From Parahaliea aestuarii (GTDB lineage Bacteria; Pseudomonadota; Gammaproteobacteria; Pseudomonadales; Halieaceae): a stretch of DNA of 64,000 bases. Position numbers and translations under genes: made by a program. The notes beneath the pieces were generated by a model. That model was not told the origin of the DNA. It saw only the letters and a program-made list of their open reading frames with translations, and made no database searches. Each line of letters begins with the position of its first letter. Positions within the stretch are counted from its first letter, which is position 1. The stretch lies in the NCBI RefSeq assembly GCF_008064635.1, contig NZ_VRYZ01000009.1:124001-188000 (forward strand), in the 5' to 3' direction. Positions 9,420 to 18,679 of the stretch are shown here, one piece after another.

Positions 9420-10643
9420 ATGTTAAAGCAGATTAGCTACAAATGGTTCGCCGTTTTCCTTCTCGTTCCTATGTTTAGCTTCACGGCGGTTTGTGCTGCT
9501 ATTAACGTAGCTTTCGATCCATTTGGGCTGTATATCCGCGGTGATGGTCTACAGCCTGTACTGATGGGCGGCCGGGGTTTAGATCGTTATCAGCATTCTG
9601 CCACAGTTCGGAATTATGCTCCGGAATCTATAGTGCTTGGACATTCACACGCGGCAAACTTCCTGCCAACGGATATTGAGGACAAGCTCGGCTGGAGCCA
9701 GGTCTATAGCGTTACCCTGGATGGGGGGCCACTGCATGAGCATAGTTTGGTAGGCAGATACGCACTATCAAACTCTGTAGTTAAGAACGTGCTATGGCTT
9801 GTTGCGCCCTATAATTTTCTTTACGAGGTTGATGGTTTTAATCCGAAAATGCCGTTTCCTGAAATTTTGTATGACGATAGCAGAGCCAATGATTTTAATT
9901 TGGCGATCTCACTACCGTTCGAGACTTTAAAGTTTTCAGGGGAGAAGCTTCAAATACAAAAAAGTTTGTATGGAGAGGAAGGTGGCGACCGCCATGGATA
10001 TGACTTTCGTGATTACTCCACATCATGGTTTAGCAAAGCAAGAAAACGTTTTGGAGACAAAAAGGGAGTTGCAACGAAAATACTTCGTTGTAGGAAAGAT
10101 GATTGCAGGGCAGCTCTGCTGAATCTTTTAGAAGGAAGTACTTCGAGCGTAAGCACTGGAGAGATAGCCGATGCAAAGTCGCGTTTGCCGGAGGTTGTGT
10201 CAGAAAACTGGGAGAGGAATATTCGTCCGCTTGTATCATCTAATCCGAGCGTCAATTTTGAGTTGGTTATCCATCCTCCATTCCCATACCTGCTCTGGCT
10301 TAATGTGAAAAAGCGTTCAACTGAGGGCTACCTGAGAAGATTGGCGACAATTAAGTACATTGTCGAGCAGGCGAGTACTTACGAGAATCTAACGGTTTAT
10401 GGGTTTGGCTTATACTCAGATGCATCTGATCTAGGAAAATATAAAGATGCAACTCATTACCATATTGATGTAAACAGAAAGATGATTGATTCAATCGCTA
10501 GGAAAGATGGAATTTTAACTGATTCGAATATCGATGCATATTTGCAACAATTTGATGCGGCAATTACGTCGTACAGTTCAGGACTTTTTGTCGACGAGAT
10601 CTTTCCGCAAGCAGGTGATCAAGTCTCTAAGCAAAGACTTTGA
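9420..10643 (+). CDS. Membrane-anchored SGNH-like O-acyltransferase partner of the MBOAT protein
   Basis: The 407-residue protein has one N-terminal membrane anchor (about residues 9-30) and an otherwise soluble, presumably periplasmic, body. LGHSHAANFLPTDIE (73-87), with candidate nucleophile Ser76, and the late motif KDATHYH (Asp343, His346/His348) look like the Ser and Asp-His parts of an SGNH/AlgX/DltD-type acyltransferase. Such proteins accept the acyl group from an MBOAT and place it on the polymer. Codon use is more A/T rich than in the neighbours, especially in the second half, which suggests transfer. I cannot assign it to a named family. Confidence 0.65.
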   Translation: MLKQISYKWFAVFLLVPMFSFTAVCAAINVAFDPFGLYIRGDGLQPVLMGGRGLDRYQHSATVRNYAPESIVLGHSHAANFLPTDIEDKLGWSQVYSVTLDGGPLHEHSLVGRYALSNSVVKNVLWLVAPYNFLYEVDGFNPKMPFPEILYDDSRANDFNLAISLPFETLKFSGEKLQIQKSLYGEEGGDRHGYDFRDYSTSWFSKARKRFGDKKGVATKILRCRKDDCRAALLNLLEGSTSSVSTGEIADAKSRLPEVVSENWERNIRPLVSSNPSVNFELVIHPPFPYLLWLNVKKRSTEGYLRRLATIKYIVEQASTYENLTVYGFGLYSDASDLGKYKDATHYHIDVNRKMIDSIARKDGILTDSNIDAYLQQFDAAITSYSSGLFVDEIFPQAGDQVSKQRL

Positions 10644-10777
10644 TGGCCAGCTCATGTTGATCTCGAATCGATTTGAGGCTGTTCTTCTGTTGGGGACTAC
10701 TTTTTACCGGGGCATAGCTCTTTTGAGCTGCAAGTAATTTTAAAGCATTTTAGCTAAAAGAATAGAGTACAGAGCTT

Positions 10778-13693
10778 TTAGATCCCCGCCAATCCCTCCA
10801 GAGGTGTTCTGGGCGACCAGCTCGATTTATTGTGAAAAAGGAGATGAGCATGATTAAGGTACCATGTCCATCTCCGGGCACAGGTAGTCGTTGCTAAGAG
10901 TCGGGTCAAGGGGCGATCTGTCAGAAGACCTCGCGAGTCGTGGGTGTTTGTTGCAAGCAGGGGAAGACCAGTGAGGGCGGCGTCATGTAGCGCAATCACA
11001 GCATCCGATGACCGGTACAGAGGTGACCAGGCTACATGTGGGTCGAAGGCCGACACGTCACTAATGAGTTGCTCTTGCCCCGTGGTGCGGATTACCGATA
11101 TGTCCTTACACGGTATCGCTGAAAGCTCGTGCGCTACACTGCCGAATATGCGCAGAATAATGGGTAGCTTCTTGTCACGGATGCGTTGTAGTACCTTGAC
11201 GATCAGGTCCATATCATCGGCATGAGTAAACTGACCAAACAAGGCAATGCGATGAGGCTCGTTCGGCTTCTTGGCGCGTATCCAGGGGCGCGGGCAAGTG
11301 ACTCCTCCAGGCGGAGGAAAAGCTGCTTTTCTCCAAGGCCTGTTGGGATATCGAGCTTGCATCTCGTGATTCGAAACTGCGCTTAGAGTGAGCCTTTGTG
11401 ACGCTTGATTGATGATGCGACGTGTCTCTACGCTACCTCCAGATTTCATCTCAGCATCATGACCTAGCCAGTAAAAATCATAACTCTGCTCCAGGGTAGG
11501 CAGGTAGTCGAGGAGATGGAAAGTAATCTCACTGTCCGTGACAACTATTGCTTTGTCGAAGCCTTGCTTGCTGAGCTGGGTTGTCAGCTTCGAGCTTGGG
11601 AGTGCAGATGGTGAGTTGATGGTACTTGCTATGTCGTTCATAGCTGGATTCTCACCTGATGAGTTGAAGCATAGAGTCGCAATTTCGAAGTCACTGGAAA
11701 TCTGATCAATCAATGCATGGCAGAAGCGGGCCGTGTTGTTATGCATCCCTATGGCGATGAGCAGCAACTTACGATGCTGATAGGTTGCTGACTTTTCGGT
11801 ACGTTGAATAGCTTCGTCTAAAACAGGGGCGCAATGGGATCGTGTAACGTGGCGAGATTGAAAACGCCCCATGAAGGCATAGTGGAGTACTGCGGGGTAA
11901 GTCGAAGCCATCACATCGGGGTTACCCTCCAAATAGCTCATTGCACTAAAGCCCGCACAAGGATCTCGCTGTTCCCACATGCCCTGGTTAACATAATGCC
12001 ATAGTGGATCTACTCCCGAGTTCTTAACATCAGAATATGCATTCTGATACCAATCGCGATCGAAAAATGCACTTAGTCCGTAAAGCCGCGAGACGCGCAG
12101 CCTTGCTAGCGACTCAGAACGGGAGAGCATTCGACATATGTGGTTCAGTACTGTGGCGAATTTGCGATGGCGTAGTATGGCCCAGCGGATGTTGTTGATA
12201 ACCGGGCTAGAATTGCTTTTGATTAGAAGCTTCGATTTAGTGTAGGCGCGGCTTACCCGAGATTGACGGCGGAAAGCAAAGGATCGTAATCTGATTGCTG
12301 TTCGGCGTAAACTGAAGTCCGCGACGCCTGTAAAAATGTCGCTGTATCTTAGCCAATTGTGGTTTTTCGCAGCCGAACCATAATCCTGTATTGGATTCAC
12401 TCGGCAGCTCTTAGTTACCTTACAGTGAGTAAAACCGCCAAGTCGAAGGGCTGCATGAGCAATATCTGCCCAATGCTGATTCGGTCCGCACCACGATTGC
12501 TGGAAAAGCTGGGGTTTAAGAAGTGCGCCTTCAAAGGGCCCAAATACTTCGTCCCTATTAAAAGTATCAGACGACGTGATGCAACCTGCTGCCCGAGGTT
12601 GCGTTTGTAAAGCTTGTTTTAACAAACTGATGCTAGCGAAAGGATGGTCGGGTCTGCCGTTGAGCAACCACACGAAATCTGTTGTCACGCTTGCCGCCTG
12701 TTGTATAAGTTCATGCGGGTGGGCGGATTGAAGTTTCAGCGTTCGTAAATCATGACCTTCGAGACGCATCTGGCGCCTATCTTGTATGGTTAGCGGGCAT
12801 TGTTTGCCAACATATAGAATGGTTATGCTTGCATGCTCTATAGCTTTCATTAGCCTGGCGTGTGCAGTAGCGCCAATGCCTGGCATTTGCCTTATTGCTG
12901 GCGAGGATGCCAGCTTTTCGAGGAGATCGAGCCTGATATTACCGCTAGAGTTTGCGATACCTTGTTCGACGCGTTCAATGATAGAAAGCTTGTTTAGGTA
13001 GCGTTCAATTACATGCCAGGAAGAGTGTGAGCCTTGCGCAGGGTGCCGTCTACTCTGAACGGTAACCTTGGGTACATGCTGAATGTTGGCAACTTCCGTG
13101 AACCTTACCCACATGTCGTTGTCCTGGGTGGTCGGCAATTTCGGATGAAAGCAGCCAGCAAGGTCAAAACATTTCCTGGGTATCAGCAAACTACAACCGT
13201 TGATCTTGCTCAACATGGCTGCACTGATTGCATCCCGACTGGACGGCAATGCTTGATAAGCTTTTCTTTGAATGCTTCCGTTTTCATCGATAACTTCGAC
13301 ATCGCTAAACAGCACCAATGGCTTGCTGGAGCTCTGGAAGCTTGATTGCCTCTGATGCTCAGTAACCATTGTTTTGATTCTGTCTGGTAAGTACTTGTCA
13401 TCATGGCTGAGCCAACTGAAGAACTGACCCCGCATCACTTCTATTCCAAAGTTGAGTGCTGTTGATACGCCTCCATTTACTTTATAGAAGTAGCGAATCC
13501 TGTCCTTATACTGAGCGCAGATGGCTGCGGTAGAGCCCCCATCAGTGGAGCCGTCCTCCACAACAATGACTTCGGTGTTGCTCCAGGTTTGTGACAGCGC
13601 GCTTTCGATAGCTTCGGCGATATAGTTGGCGCCGTTGTATACCGGAATGACGATAGAAACCAGAGGATTGGATGGGTTGCTTTTCTGTGCCAT
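10778..13693 (-). CDS. Bifunctional glycosyltransferase, GT2 plus GT4-like
   Basis: This 971-residue protein opens with a GT2 domain (VSIVIPVYNG near residue 12, VVEDGSTDGG, then LSHDD) covering about residues 10-250. The middle section, about 560-640, carries two repeats of the FDRDWYQNAYSDV / YLEGNPDV type, each followed by an HY..G...R-like pattern, common in multi-domain polysaccharide transferases. The C-terminal third looks like a GT-B/GT4 domain (IALFGQF, late stretch DAALTGLPLLAT), though the usual Glu of the GT4 motif is not obvious. It probably adds two residues to the growing chain in the cytoplasm. The ATG is 1 nt from the stop of the upstream glycosyltransferase gene. Confidence 0.75.
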   Translation of the reverse strand: MAQKSNPSNPLVSIVIPVYNGANYIAEAIESALSQTWSNTEVIVVEDGSTDGGSTAAICAQYKDRIRYFYKVNGGVSTALNFGIEVMRGQFFSWLSHDDKYLPDRIKTMVTEHQRQSSFQSSSKPLVLFSDVEVIDENGSIQRKAYQALPSSRDAISAAMLSKINGCSLLIPRKCFDLAGCFHPKLPTTQDNDMWVRFTEVANIQHVPKVTVQSRRHPAQGSHSSWHVIERYLNKLSIIERVEQGIANSSGNIRLDLLEKLASSPAIRQMPGIGATAHARLMKAIEHASITILYVGKQCPLTIQDRRQMRLEGHDLRTLKLQSAHPHELIQQAASVTTDFVWLLNGRPDHPFASISLLKQALQTQPRAAGCITSSDTFNRDEVFGPFEGALLKPQLFQQSWCGPNQHWADIAHAALRLGGFTHCKVTKSCRVNPIQDYGSAAKNHNWLRYSDIFTGVADFSLRRTAIRLRSFAFRRQSRVSRAYTKSKLLIKSNSSPVINNIRWAILRHRKFATVLNHICRMLSRSESLARLRVSRLYGLSAFFDRDWYQNAYSDVKNSGVDPLWHYVNQGMWEQRDPCAGFSAMSYLEGNPDVMASTYPAVLHYAFMGRFQSRHVTRSHCAPVLDEAIQRTEKSATYQHRKLLLIAIGMHNNTARFCHALIDQISSDFEIATLCFNSSGENPAMNDIASTINSPSALPSSKLTTQLSKQGFDKAIVVTDSEITFHLLDYLPTLEQSYDFYWLGHDAEMKSGGSVETRRIINQASQRLTLSAVSNHEMQARYPNRPWRKAAFPPPGGVTCPRPWIRAKKPNEPHRIALFGQFTHADDMDLIVKVLQRIRDKKLPIILRIFGSVAHELSAIPCKDISVIRTTGQEQLISDVSAFDPHVAWSPLYRSSDAVIALHDAALTGLPLLATNTHDSRGLLTDRPLTRLLATTTCARRWTWYLNHAHLLFHNKSSWSPRTPLEGLAGI

Positions 13694-13694
13694 A

Positions 13695-14945
13695 TCAGGG
13701 GCTGCTGATCATCTCTTGGTAAGCCTCTAGCGCGATAGGACCATTAGTTCTGGCGCACCATCCTGCTTCCACTGTTGCGCGATTTCTCTGAGCGGCACCA
13801 TCAACGAGGTCGTCGTTTGTCGCTGCGAGAAGGATTGCCCTGCTTAATGCAGCGATATCATGGGGGGATACCAGCAAGCCGGTTTCACCGGGTATTACCC
13901 ACTCTTTACCACAGCAGGTATTGGCCTGAATAACAAAGGTGCCAACCGACATGGCTTCCAGCAAAGTTGTACTGATACCGTCCGAAATACCGTAGCCAAT
14001 GGCGACGCGGGCCGAGGCAAGGCGGGCTATGGTATCTGCGTGATTCGGGAGGTAAGGCGAGACTGAAATATCCAGTCCATCCTGACTTCGCAGCTTCTCA
14101 ACTAGCGCTGCTACAGGTTTACTTGCGTGGGCAACGACAATTTTATACTTCTTCAGATAGGGCGCGATCAGGTGTAAAGCCAGAAGGATGTGGACTCCGC
14201 GGCCAGCCCAGTGGTGGTAGCCCTTGATAAATATTGTTCTTCGTTCTGATGGCTTTGAAAGCGACGACAGTTTTGGATAGCTGGTATAGTCTATTCCCAT
14301 GCTCGCCGGCATTTGGGGGAACTGAAATCCACTGAAGCCGTTTCTCTGTGCCCAATCCAGGTCTCGTTCGCAGTCGGAGTGCAAGCCGTCCACTGACTGC
14401 AATAGCGAGCGCAGGACCGGCCGGTGCTCCCCGAACTGTTTGTAAAGGAAAATATCGCTACCCCAGGAGGAAGCGAGCCACGGTGGGAAGTCTCGGGTAA
14501 AGATGCTTGCTTTTGCCCGCCGCTTACATTCGGCAACGAGATAGCCACCATGTTGCAATTCCATGCTGTGTATCAAGTCGGGTTTCAGTGCGTGAATGAT
14601 CTTACCGAGCGAGGAGGGATCTGGCATTCGTTGCAGGGGTAATCGGGTGACTGGCCTTGCGTAAGGATAGCTGCCGGGGGAGTCAGTATCGGCCTGAGGC
14701 AGCGCTGCAACCCTGTCATCGGGAACGATGCCAATCTCATTGCTGGCCAATTGCTTGAGATCACTGCGTGAGCTGACCGGCTTAGCGGGTTGAAGCTCGG
14801 GAACAGGGCGCTGAATGATACTGGGGAAAACAACCACGCGAAAAGGCCCATTGCGGATAGCGCTTATCCAACGGGCGAGGTGAATACTTCCTGTCATGCC
14901 CACTACCAGAATAAGTGGAGGCTGAGGTTTGCGTTGCAGCATCAC
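13695..14945 (-). CDS. GT4-like glycosyltransferase
   Basis: The 416-residue protein has a GT-B layout. An N-terminal Rossmann domain (LVVGMTGSIHLARW) binds the acceptor. The C-terminal donor domain begins near RTIFIKGYHHWAGRG, and YGISDGISTTLLEAMSVGT contains the Glu of the retaining GT4 active site. It probably transfers a sugar from a nucleotide donor with retention of configuration. It overlaps the small upstream gene by 4 nt and lies 1 nt before the 971-residue transferase, so the three form one minus-strand operon. The specific sugar is unknown. Confidence 0.8.
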   Translation of the reverse strand: MMLQRKPQPPLILVVGMTGSIHLARWISAIRNGPFRVVVFPSIIQRPVPELQPAKPVSSRSDLKQLASNEIGIVPDDRVAALPQADTDSPGSYPYARPVTRLPLQRMPDPSSLGKIIHALKPDLIHSMELQHGGYLVAECKRRAKASIFTRDFPPWLASSWGSDIFLYKQFGEHRPVLRSLLQSVDGLHSDCERDLDWAQRNGFSGFQFPQMPASMGIDYTSYPKLSSLSKPSERRTIFIKGYHHWAGRGVHILLALHLIAPYLKKYKIVVAHASKPVAALVEKLRSQDGLDISVSPYLPNHADTIARLASARVAIGYGISDGISTTLLEAMSVGTFVIQANTCCGKEWVIPGETGLLVSPHDIAALSRAILLAATNDDLVDGAAQRNRATVEAGWCARTNGPIALEAYQEMISSP

Positions 14946-15397
14946 GGCTCCTTAAGCCGCGTTTGTACTTCAAGCTTTATTCGATCCGATAGTAAAACCG
15001 GATCATAAGCCAGTGCCATATTTTGCAGTAGTGAGGCATCCAGCACTGTGTCATCAGGAAACTGCACCGCTGTCAAAGCGCTCACTGTTGATCGATAGGC
15101 CTGGGGTATCGAGAGTATGTCGGGGCTTGAGGTAACCACACCCACGTAGATCGCGGCCGTGGGAAATACCTCGTCCGGGTTGCTTACAGGGCAAACTGAC
15201 GAGACTTCTGCGTGCAGCCCCGTCTGAAAGCGCAGCGAGTTCAGGGCTGCGGCGACTTCATTGCCTGCAACAGCAACGAATCGGACACTAACGTTATTCT
15301 CTTTCAGCCATTTACCGCAATGATGAAGAGCAGAAACCACCAGGAGGGCGCGCCCCTCCTCATCATCAGCGCCGTGGACTACAACGTTCCCTTGCAT
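14942..15397 (-). CDS. Small protein resembling half of a GT-B glycosyltransferase
   Basis: A 151-residue protein with no membrane segment. A beta-strand-like VVVHGADDEEGRALLVVSAL, a central VRFVAVAG and a later AAIYVGVVTSSPD stretch resemble the nucleotide-sugar-binding half of GT4 enzymes in order and spacing. The GT4 Glu motif is not preserved: the equivalent region reads SIPQAYRSTVSALTAV. It may be a relic domain or a non-catalytic partner of the full GT4 encoded just downstream, with which it overlaps by 4 nt. The frame is intact and translationally coupled, which argues that it is expressed. The family call is weak. Confidence 0.5.
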   Translation of the reverse strand: MQGNVVVHGADDEEGRALLVVSALHHCGKWLKENNVSVRFVAVAGNEVAAALNSLRFQTGLHAEVSSVCPVSNPDEVFPTAAIYVGVVTSSPDILSIPQAYRSTVSALTAVQFPDDTVLDASLLQNMALAYDPVLLSDRIKLEVQTRLKEP

Positions 15398-15591
15398 CTT
15401 GTGTCTTAATTAGTCAGGTTTTTGATCTGTCGCTATCTTGGACACACGTCACGAATGCTTCGTGGCATCTGGCGTCTCAAGGGGGCGCCTATGCATGAAC
15501 TCATGCAGAAATGTATACTCCCAAGCCTTGTTGAGCCGACTCTTTCAGATAGCGGCTACTATACCACCCTCTTTGTTACCCGGGACAGTAG

Positions 15592-16656
15592 ATGAATATT
15601 GATGGCAAACACGTGCTAGTGACCGGAGGCACTGGCTCGTTGGGGCAAGTACTGGTACGCAGAATGCTTGCTGGTGAGTTTGGTGAGCCAGAGAAGGTGA
15701 TTGTGTTCTCCCGCGATGAAGCACGCCAGCATGCCATGAGACTGGAACTGCTGCACTTCAAATTTGCTGCAACTGACGATGTGATTTTTAAAACCGCTAA
15801 TCGCTGCCTCCAGTTCAGGATTGGGGATGTCAGGGATCCTGCCAGCGTACGCGCAGCACTGGCAGGTGTCGATGTCGTTGTTAACGCGGCCGCGATGAAG
15901 CAGGTGCCTTCCTGTGAGTACTTCCCCGAGGAAGCTCACCAAACCAATGTGACGGGAGCGATCAACCTTTTTAATGCGGTCAGGGAGATGCAGAGGCCCC
16001 CGGAAGTGGTTGTCGGTGTCTCCACTGACAAAGCCGTTAAACCGGTCAATGTTATGGGGATCACCAAAGCATTGCAGGAGCGTGTGTTTATTCGGGCGAA
16101 CCTTGACTGTCCTAATACCCGTTTTGTCGTTGTTCGTTATGGCAACGTTATCGCCTCGCGGGGCTCGGTAGTACCCTTGTTCCTTGATCAGATAAAAGCT
16201 GGCGGGCCTTTAACAGTCACCGATAACCGCATGACCCGGTTTCTCGTATCGCTGGACCAGGCTGTGGATGTGATTGCCGATGCAGTGGCAATGGCTGGTC
16301 GAGGGGATATATACGTGCCAAGGGCTTCTGCTGCACGGGTGCTTGACCTGGCAAGGGCGCTTTGTGAAGCGGGCAGTAATATACCCGTTGAGTTTACGGG
16401 GATACGCCCCGGAGAGAAGCTTCACGAAGTTCTCGTATCGGAAGAGGAGATTTCCCGAACATCGCTGTGCGGTAAAAACTATGTGATCCACCCCATGCTT
16501 CCGGAGCTCAGTAGAGAGATTGATGCTCGGTCTGTACTGAAGCAGGAGTATTCCTCGGAGAACGATTTGCTGGACCAGGACCAACTGAGACTCGAGGTAA
16601 GCCCTGGTGGCGCCCTCTATCACGGGCTGTGGGTCCTTAATGAAGGTGCATTCTGA
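15592..16656 (+). CDS. UDP-GlcNAc inverting 4,6-dehydratase (FnlA/WbvB/CapE-like)
   Basis: The 354-residue SDR begins HVLVTGGTGSLG (residues 7-18) and has STDKAVKPVNVMGITK (144-159) with Asp146, Lys147 and Met155. A methionine in place of the usual tyrosine is the mark of the CapE/FnlA/WbjB branch, which converts UDP-GlcNAc to a 4-keto-6-deoxy-L-hexose by 5-epimerization and 4,6-dehydration. It is the first of three coupled genes (1-nt overlap, TGATG, with the epimerase gene) that fit a UDP-L-QuiNAc or UDP-L-FucNAc pathway. A 194-nt divergent gap precedes it; I see no convincing promoter there. Confidence 0.85.
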   Translation: MNIDGKHVLVTGGTGSLGQVLVRRMLAGEFGEPEKVIVFSRDEARQHAMRLELLHFKFAATDDVIFKTANRCLQFRIGDVRDPASVRAALAGVDVVVNAAAMKQVPSCEYFPEEAHQTNVTGAINLFNAVREMQRPPEVVVGVSTDKAVKPVNVMGITKALQERVFIRANLDCPNTRFVVVRYGNVIASRGSVVPLFLDQIKAGGPLTVTDNRMTRFLVSLDQAVDVIADAVAMAGRGDIYVPRASAARVLDLARALCEAGSNIPVEFTGIRPGEKLHEVLVSEEEISRTSLCGKNYVIHPMLPELSREIDARSVLKQEYSSENDLLDQDQLRLEVSPGGALYHGLWVLNEGAF

Positions 16657-17759
16657 TGCGTGTAATGACAGTACTGGGTACACGCCCGGAGATCATCAGG
16701 CTGTCGCGCATTATTCCCCGCCTGGACGAGTGCTGTGACCATACCCTTGTGCACACGGGGCAAAATTTTGATACACGCTTGTCGGACATCTTCTTTAATG
16801 AGCTCGGTTTGCGACCGCCGTGCCACCACTTGGGGGTCGACGCCTCTGGCTTTGGCGGGCAAATAGCCCGGATTTTTGAACGTATCGAACCTTTGTTGGT
16901 TGAGAACCAGCCAGACAGGGTGCTGATTCTGGGTGATACAAACTCGGCACTGACGGCGATCATTGCCAAGCGTCACGGGATTCCCGTATGCCATATGGAG
17001 GCTGGCAACCGCTGCTATGACGACAACGTACCGGAGGAGGTCAACCGCCGCGTTGTCGATCATTCAAGTGATATCCTGCTGCCATACACCGAACGAAGCA
17101 GGGACAATCTACTGCGAGAGGGGATTGCCGCGAATCGAATTTTCGTGACCGGAAACCCTATCGGAGAGGTCATCGAATACTATAAGCAACAGATCGATCA
17201 ATCATCGATGCTAGATGAGCTGGCCCTGGTACAAAAAGGCTATTTTCTGGTAACTCTTCATCGGGCTGAAAATGTGGACAACCCTGTACGCCTACGGCAA
17301 CTACTCAGCTCGCTGGAAAAGCTGGCGGAAGAATACCGGCGCCCCGCTGTTATCAGCGTGCACCCCCGTTTACGCGCCAGGCTAGAATCCCTCGGGTATG
17401 AGGGAAGTGATTCAGTGAGAATGATGGCGCCGTTCAGTTTCCTGGACTTTGTACATCTTGAATACAATGCATTCTGCCTGCTGAGTGACAGCGGCACGGT
17501 GCAGGAAGAGTGTGCGATCCTGCGCGTTCCGAGCGTCACCCTGCGCGATGTAACAGAGCGGCCGGAGACGCTGGAAAGTGGCTCTAATATTGTGACGGGT
17601 ATCGGAGAGGAGTCTGTTTTCAGGGCGGTATGTTTGGCCATAGAGTCTGACTTGAACTGGCCTTTACCACCTGAATATGCCCGTACAAATGTTAGTGAGA
17701 CAGTTGTGAAACTGATTACGGCCTATTATCAAGGACTCGACAGGATGCAAGCGATATGA
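16656..17759 (+). CDS. UDP-N-acetylhexosamine 2-epimerase (WecB/WbvD/FnlC-like)
   Basis: This 367-residue protein matches the non-hydrolysing UDP-GlcNAc 2-epimerase fold. Motifs include TRPEIIRLS near the start, HTGQNFD, LILGDTNSA, HMEAGNR, VTLHRAENVD, and SDSGTVQEEC followed by TERPET. In the L-FucNAc and L-QuiNAc pathways this enzyme acts last, epimerizing C2 of the 6-deoxy-L-hexose. Placement between an FnlA-type dehydratase and an RmlD-type reductase supports that role over ManNAc synthesis. The downstream gene overlaps by 4 nt. Confidence 0.85.
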   Translation: MRVMTVLGTRPEIIRLSRIIPRLDECCDHTLVHTGQNFDTRLSDIFFNELGLRPPCHHLGVDASGFGGQIARIFERIEPLLVENQPDRVLILGDTNSALTAIIAKRHGIPVCHMEAGNRCYDDNVPEEVNRRVVDHSSDILLPYTERSRDNLLREGIAANRIFVTGNPIGEVIEYYKQQIDQSSMLDELALVQKGYFLVTLHRAENVDNPVRLRQLLSSLEKLAEEYRRPAVISVHPRLRARLESLGYEGSDSVRMMAPFSFLDFVHLEYNAFCLLSDSGTVQEECAILRVPSVTLRDVTERPETLESGSNIVTGIGEESVFRAVCLAIESDLNWPLPPEYARTNVSETVVKLITAYYQGLDRMQAI

Positions 17760-18631
17760 GCCGGATACTGGTGCTAGGCGGGTTCGGAATGCTTGGACAT
17801 CAGTTGACTACAGTGCTCAGCTGGCAACACGAAGTAACCGCTACAGTACGCGGCGATGCCAAAAATGAGCTAACCCGCCGGCTAGCCCCAGCAAGCTTCA
17901 TTGCGAATGTTGACTTGACGCGCGTCGAGCAGATTCAGTCGTTATTCGAGCGTGAATCCTGGGATGTGGTAATCAATGCCGCTGGTGTCATCAAGCATCG
18001 GGTGGATCAGGATGGGGTGAGTAATGCCATTGCGCTGAATGCCTGGCTTCCCCGGATGCTTGCGTCTCTATGTATGCGTACAGATGCGCGCTTCATACAC
18101 TTCAGCACAGACTGCGTATTCACAGGTACTAGACATAGCGAAAGAGGTAGATGGGGTTATCGCGAAGAGGATATTCCTGACGCCAGGGACACCTATGGAT
18201 TATCAAAACTGTTGGGAGAGCCGGATACCGCAAACTCGCTTTGTATCCGTACCTCTCTGGTTGGCCGTGAGCTGCGTGGCCATCATGGTCTTGTAGATTG
18301 GTACCTGGCAAGCGCAGAGGAGCAGGTACCTGGGTTTACACAAGCGCTGTTCAACGGGCTTACTACGGCTGCCGCTGCTCAACTTGTGGCTTTTGTTATA
18401 GAAAAACACCCAGGATTGACGGGGTTGTGGCACGTGGGGAGCCAGGCTGTCAGCAAATATGAGTTGCTGCGAGGAATCCACCAAAGGGTCCCCAATAGTC
18501 CCCGGGTTGTGCCAAGTGACGAGTTCTTCTGTGATAGGCGGCTTGATTCCGAGATGTTCCAGGCGCGTACCGGCTGGCAGGCACCCACCTGGGACAGCAT
18601 GATTGAGGATTTGACGGGTGAAGTAACATGA
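17756..18631 (+). CDS. RmlD-type NDP-4-keto-6-deoxyhexose reductase (WbvR-like)
   Basis: The 291-residue protein has the RmlD layout: LVLGGFGMLGHQL at the start, VVINAAGVIKHR, FSTDCVFTG and Tyr-x-x-x-Lys in TYGLSKLLGE. It should reduce the 4-keto group of the dehydratase product. It lacks the extra C-terminal cupin domain of the FnlB/CapF enzymes (about 370 residues), so the set resembles WbvB-WbvR-WbvD of Vibrio cholerae O37 (UDP-L-RhaNAc to UDP-L-QuiNAc) more than the L-FucNAc set. The ATG overlaps the epimerase stop by 4 nt. Confidence 0.8.
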   Translation: MSRILVLGGFGMLGHQLTTVLSWQHEVTATVRGDAKNELTRRLAPASFIANVDLTRVEQIQSLFERESWDVVINAAGVIKHRVDQDGVSNAIALNAWLPRMLASLCMRTDARFIHFSTDCVFTGTRHSERGRWGYREEDIPDARDTYGLSKLLGEPDTANSLCIRTSLVGRELRGHHGLVDWYLASAEEQVPGFTQALFNGLTTAAAAQLVAFVIEKHPGLTGLWHVGSQAVSKYELLRGIHQRVPNSPRVVPSDEFFCDRRLDSEMFQARTGWQAPTWDSMIEDLTGEVT

Positions 18632-18679
18632 TTGATGTGACTATCTGTAGAAAGTTCAGTAGACCAACGGAGATCTAGT

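Noticed and set aside
10754-10781. Inverted repeat CTAAAAG/CTTTTAG between the convergent genes
   Set aside because: A+T-rich 7-bp stem with a 14-nt loop and no T-run; too weak to call a terminator.
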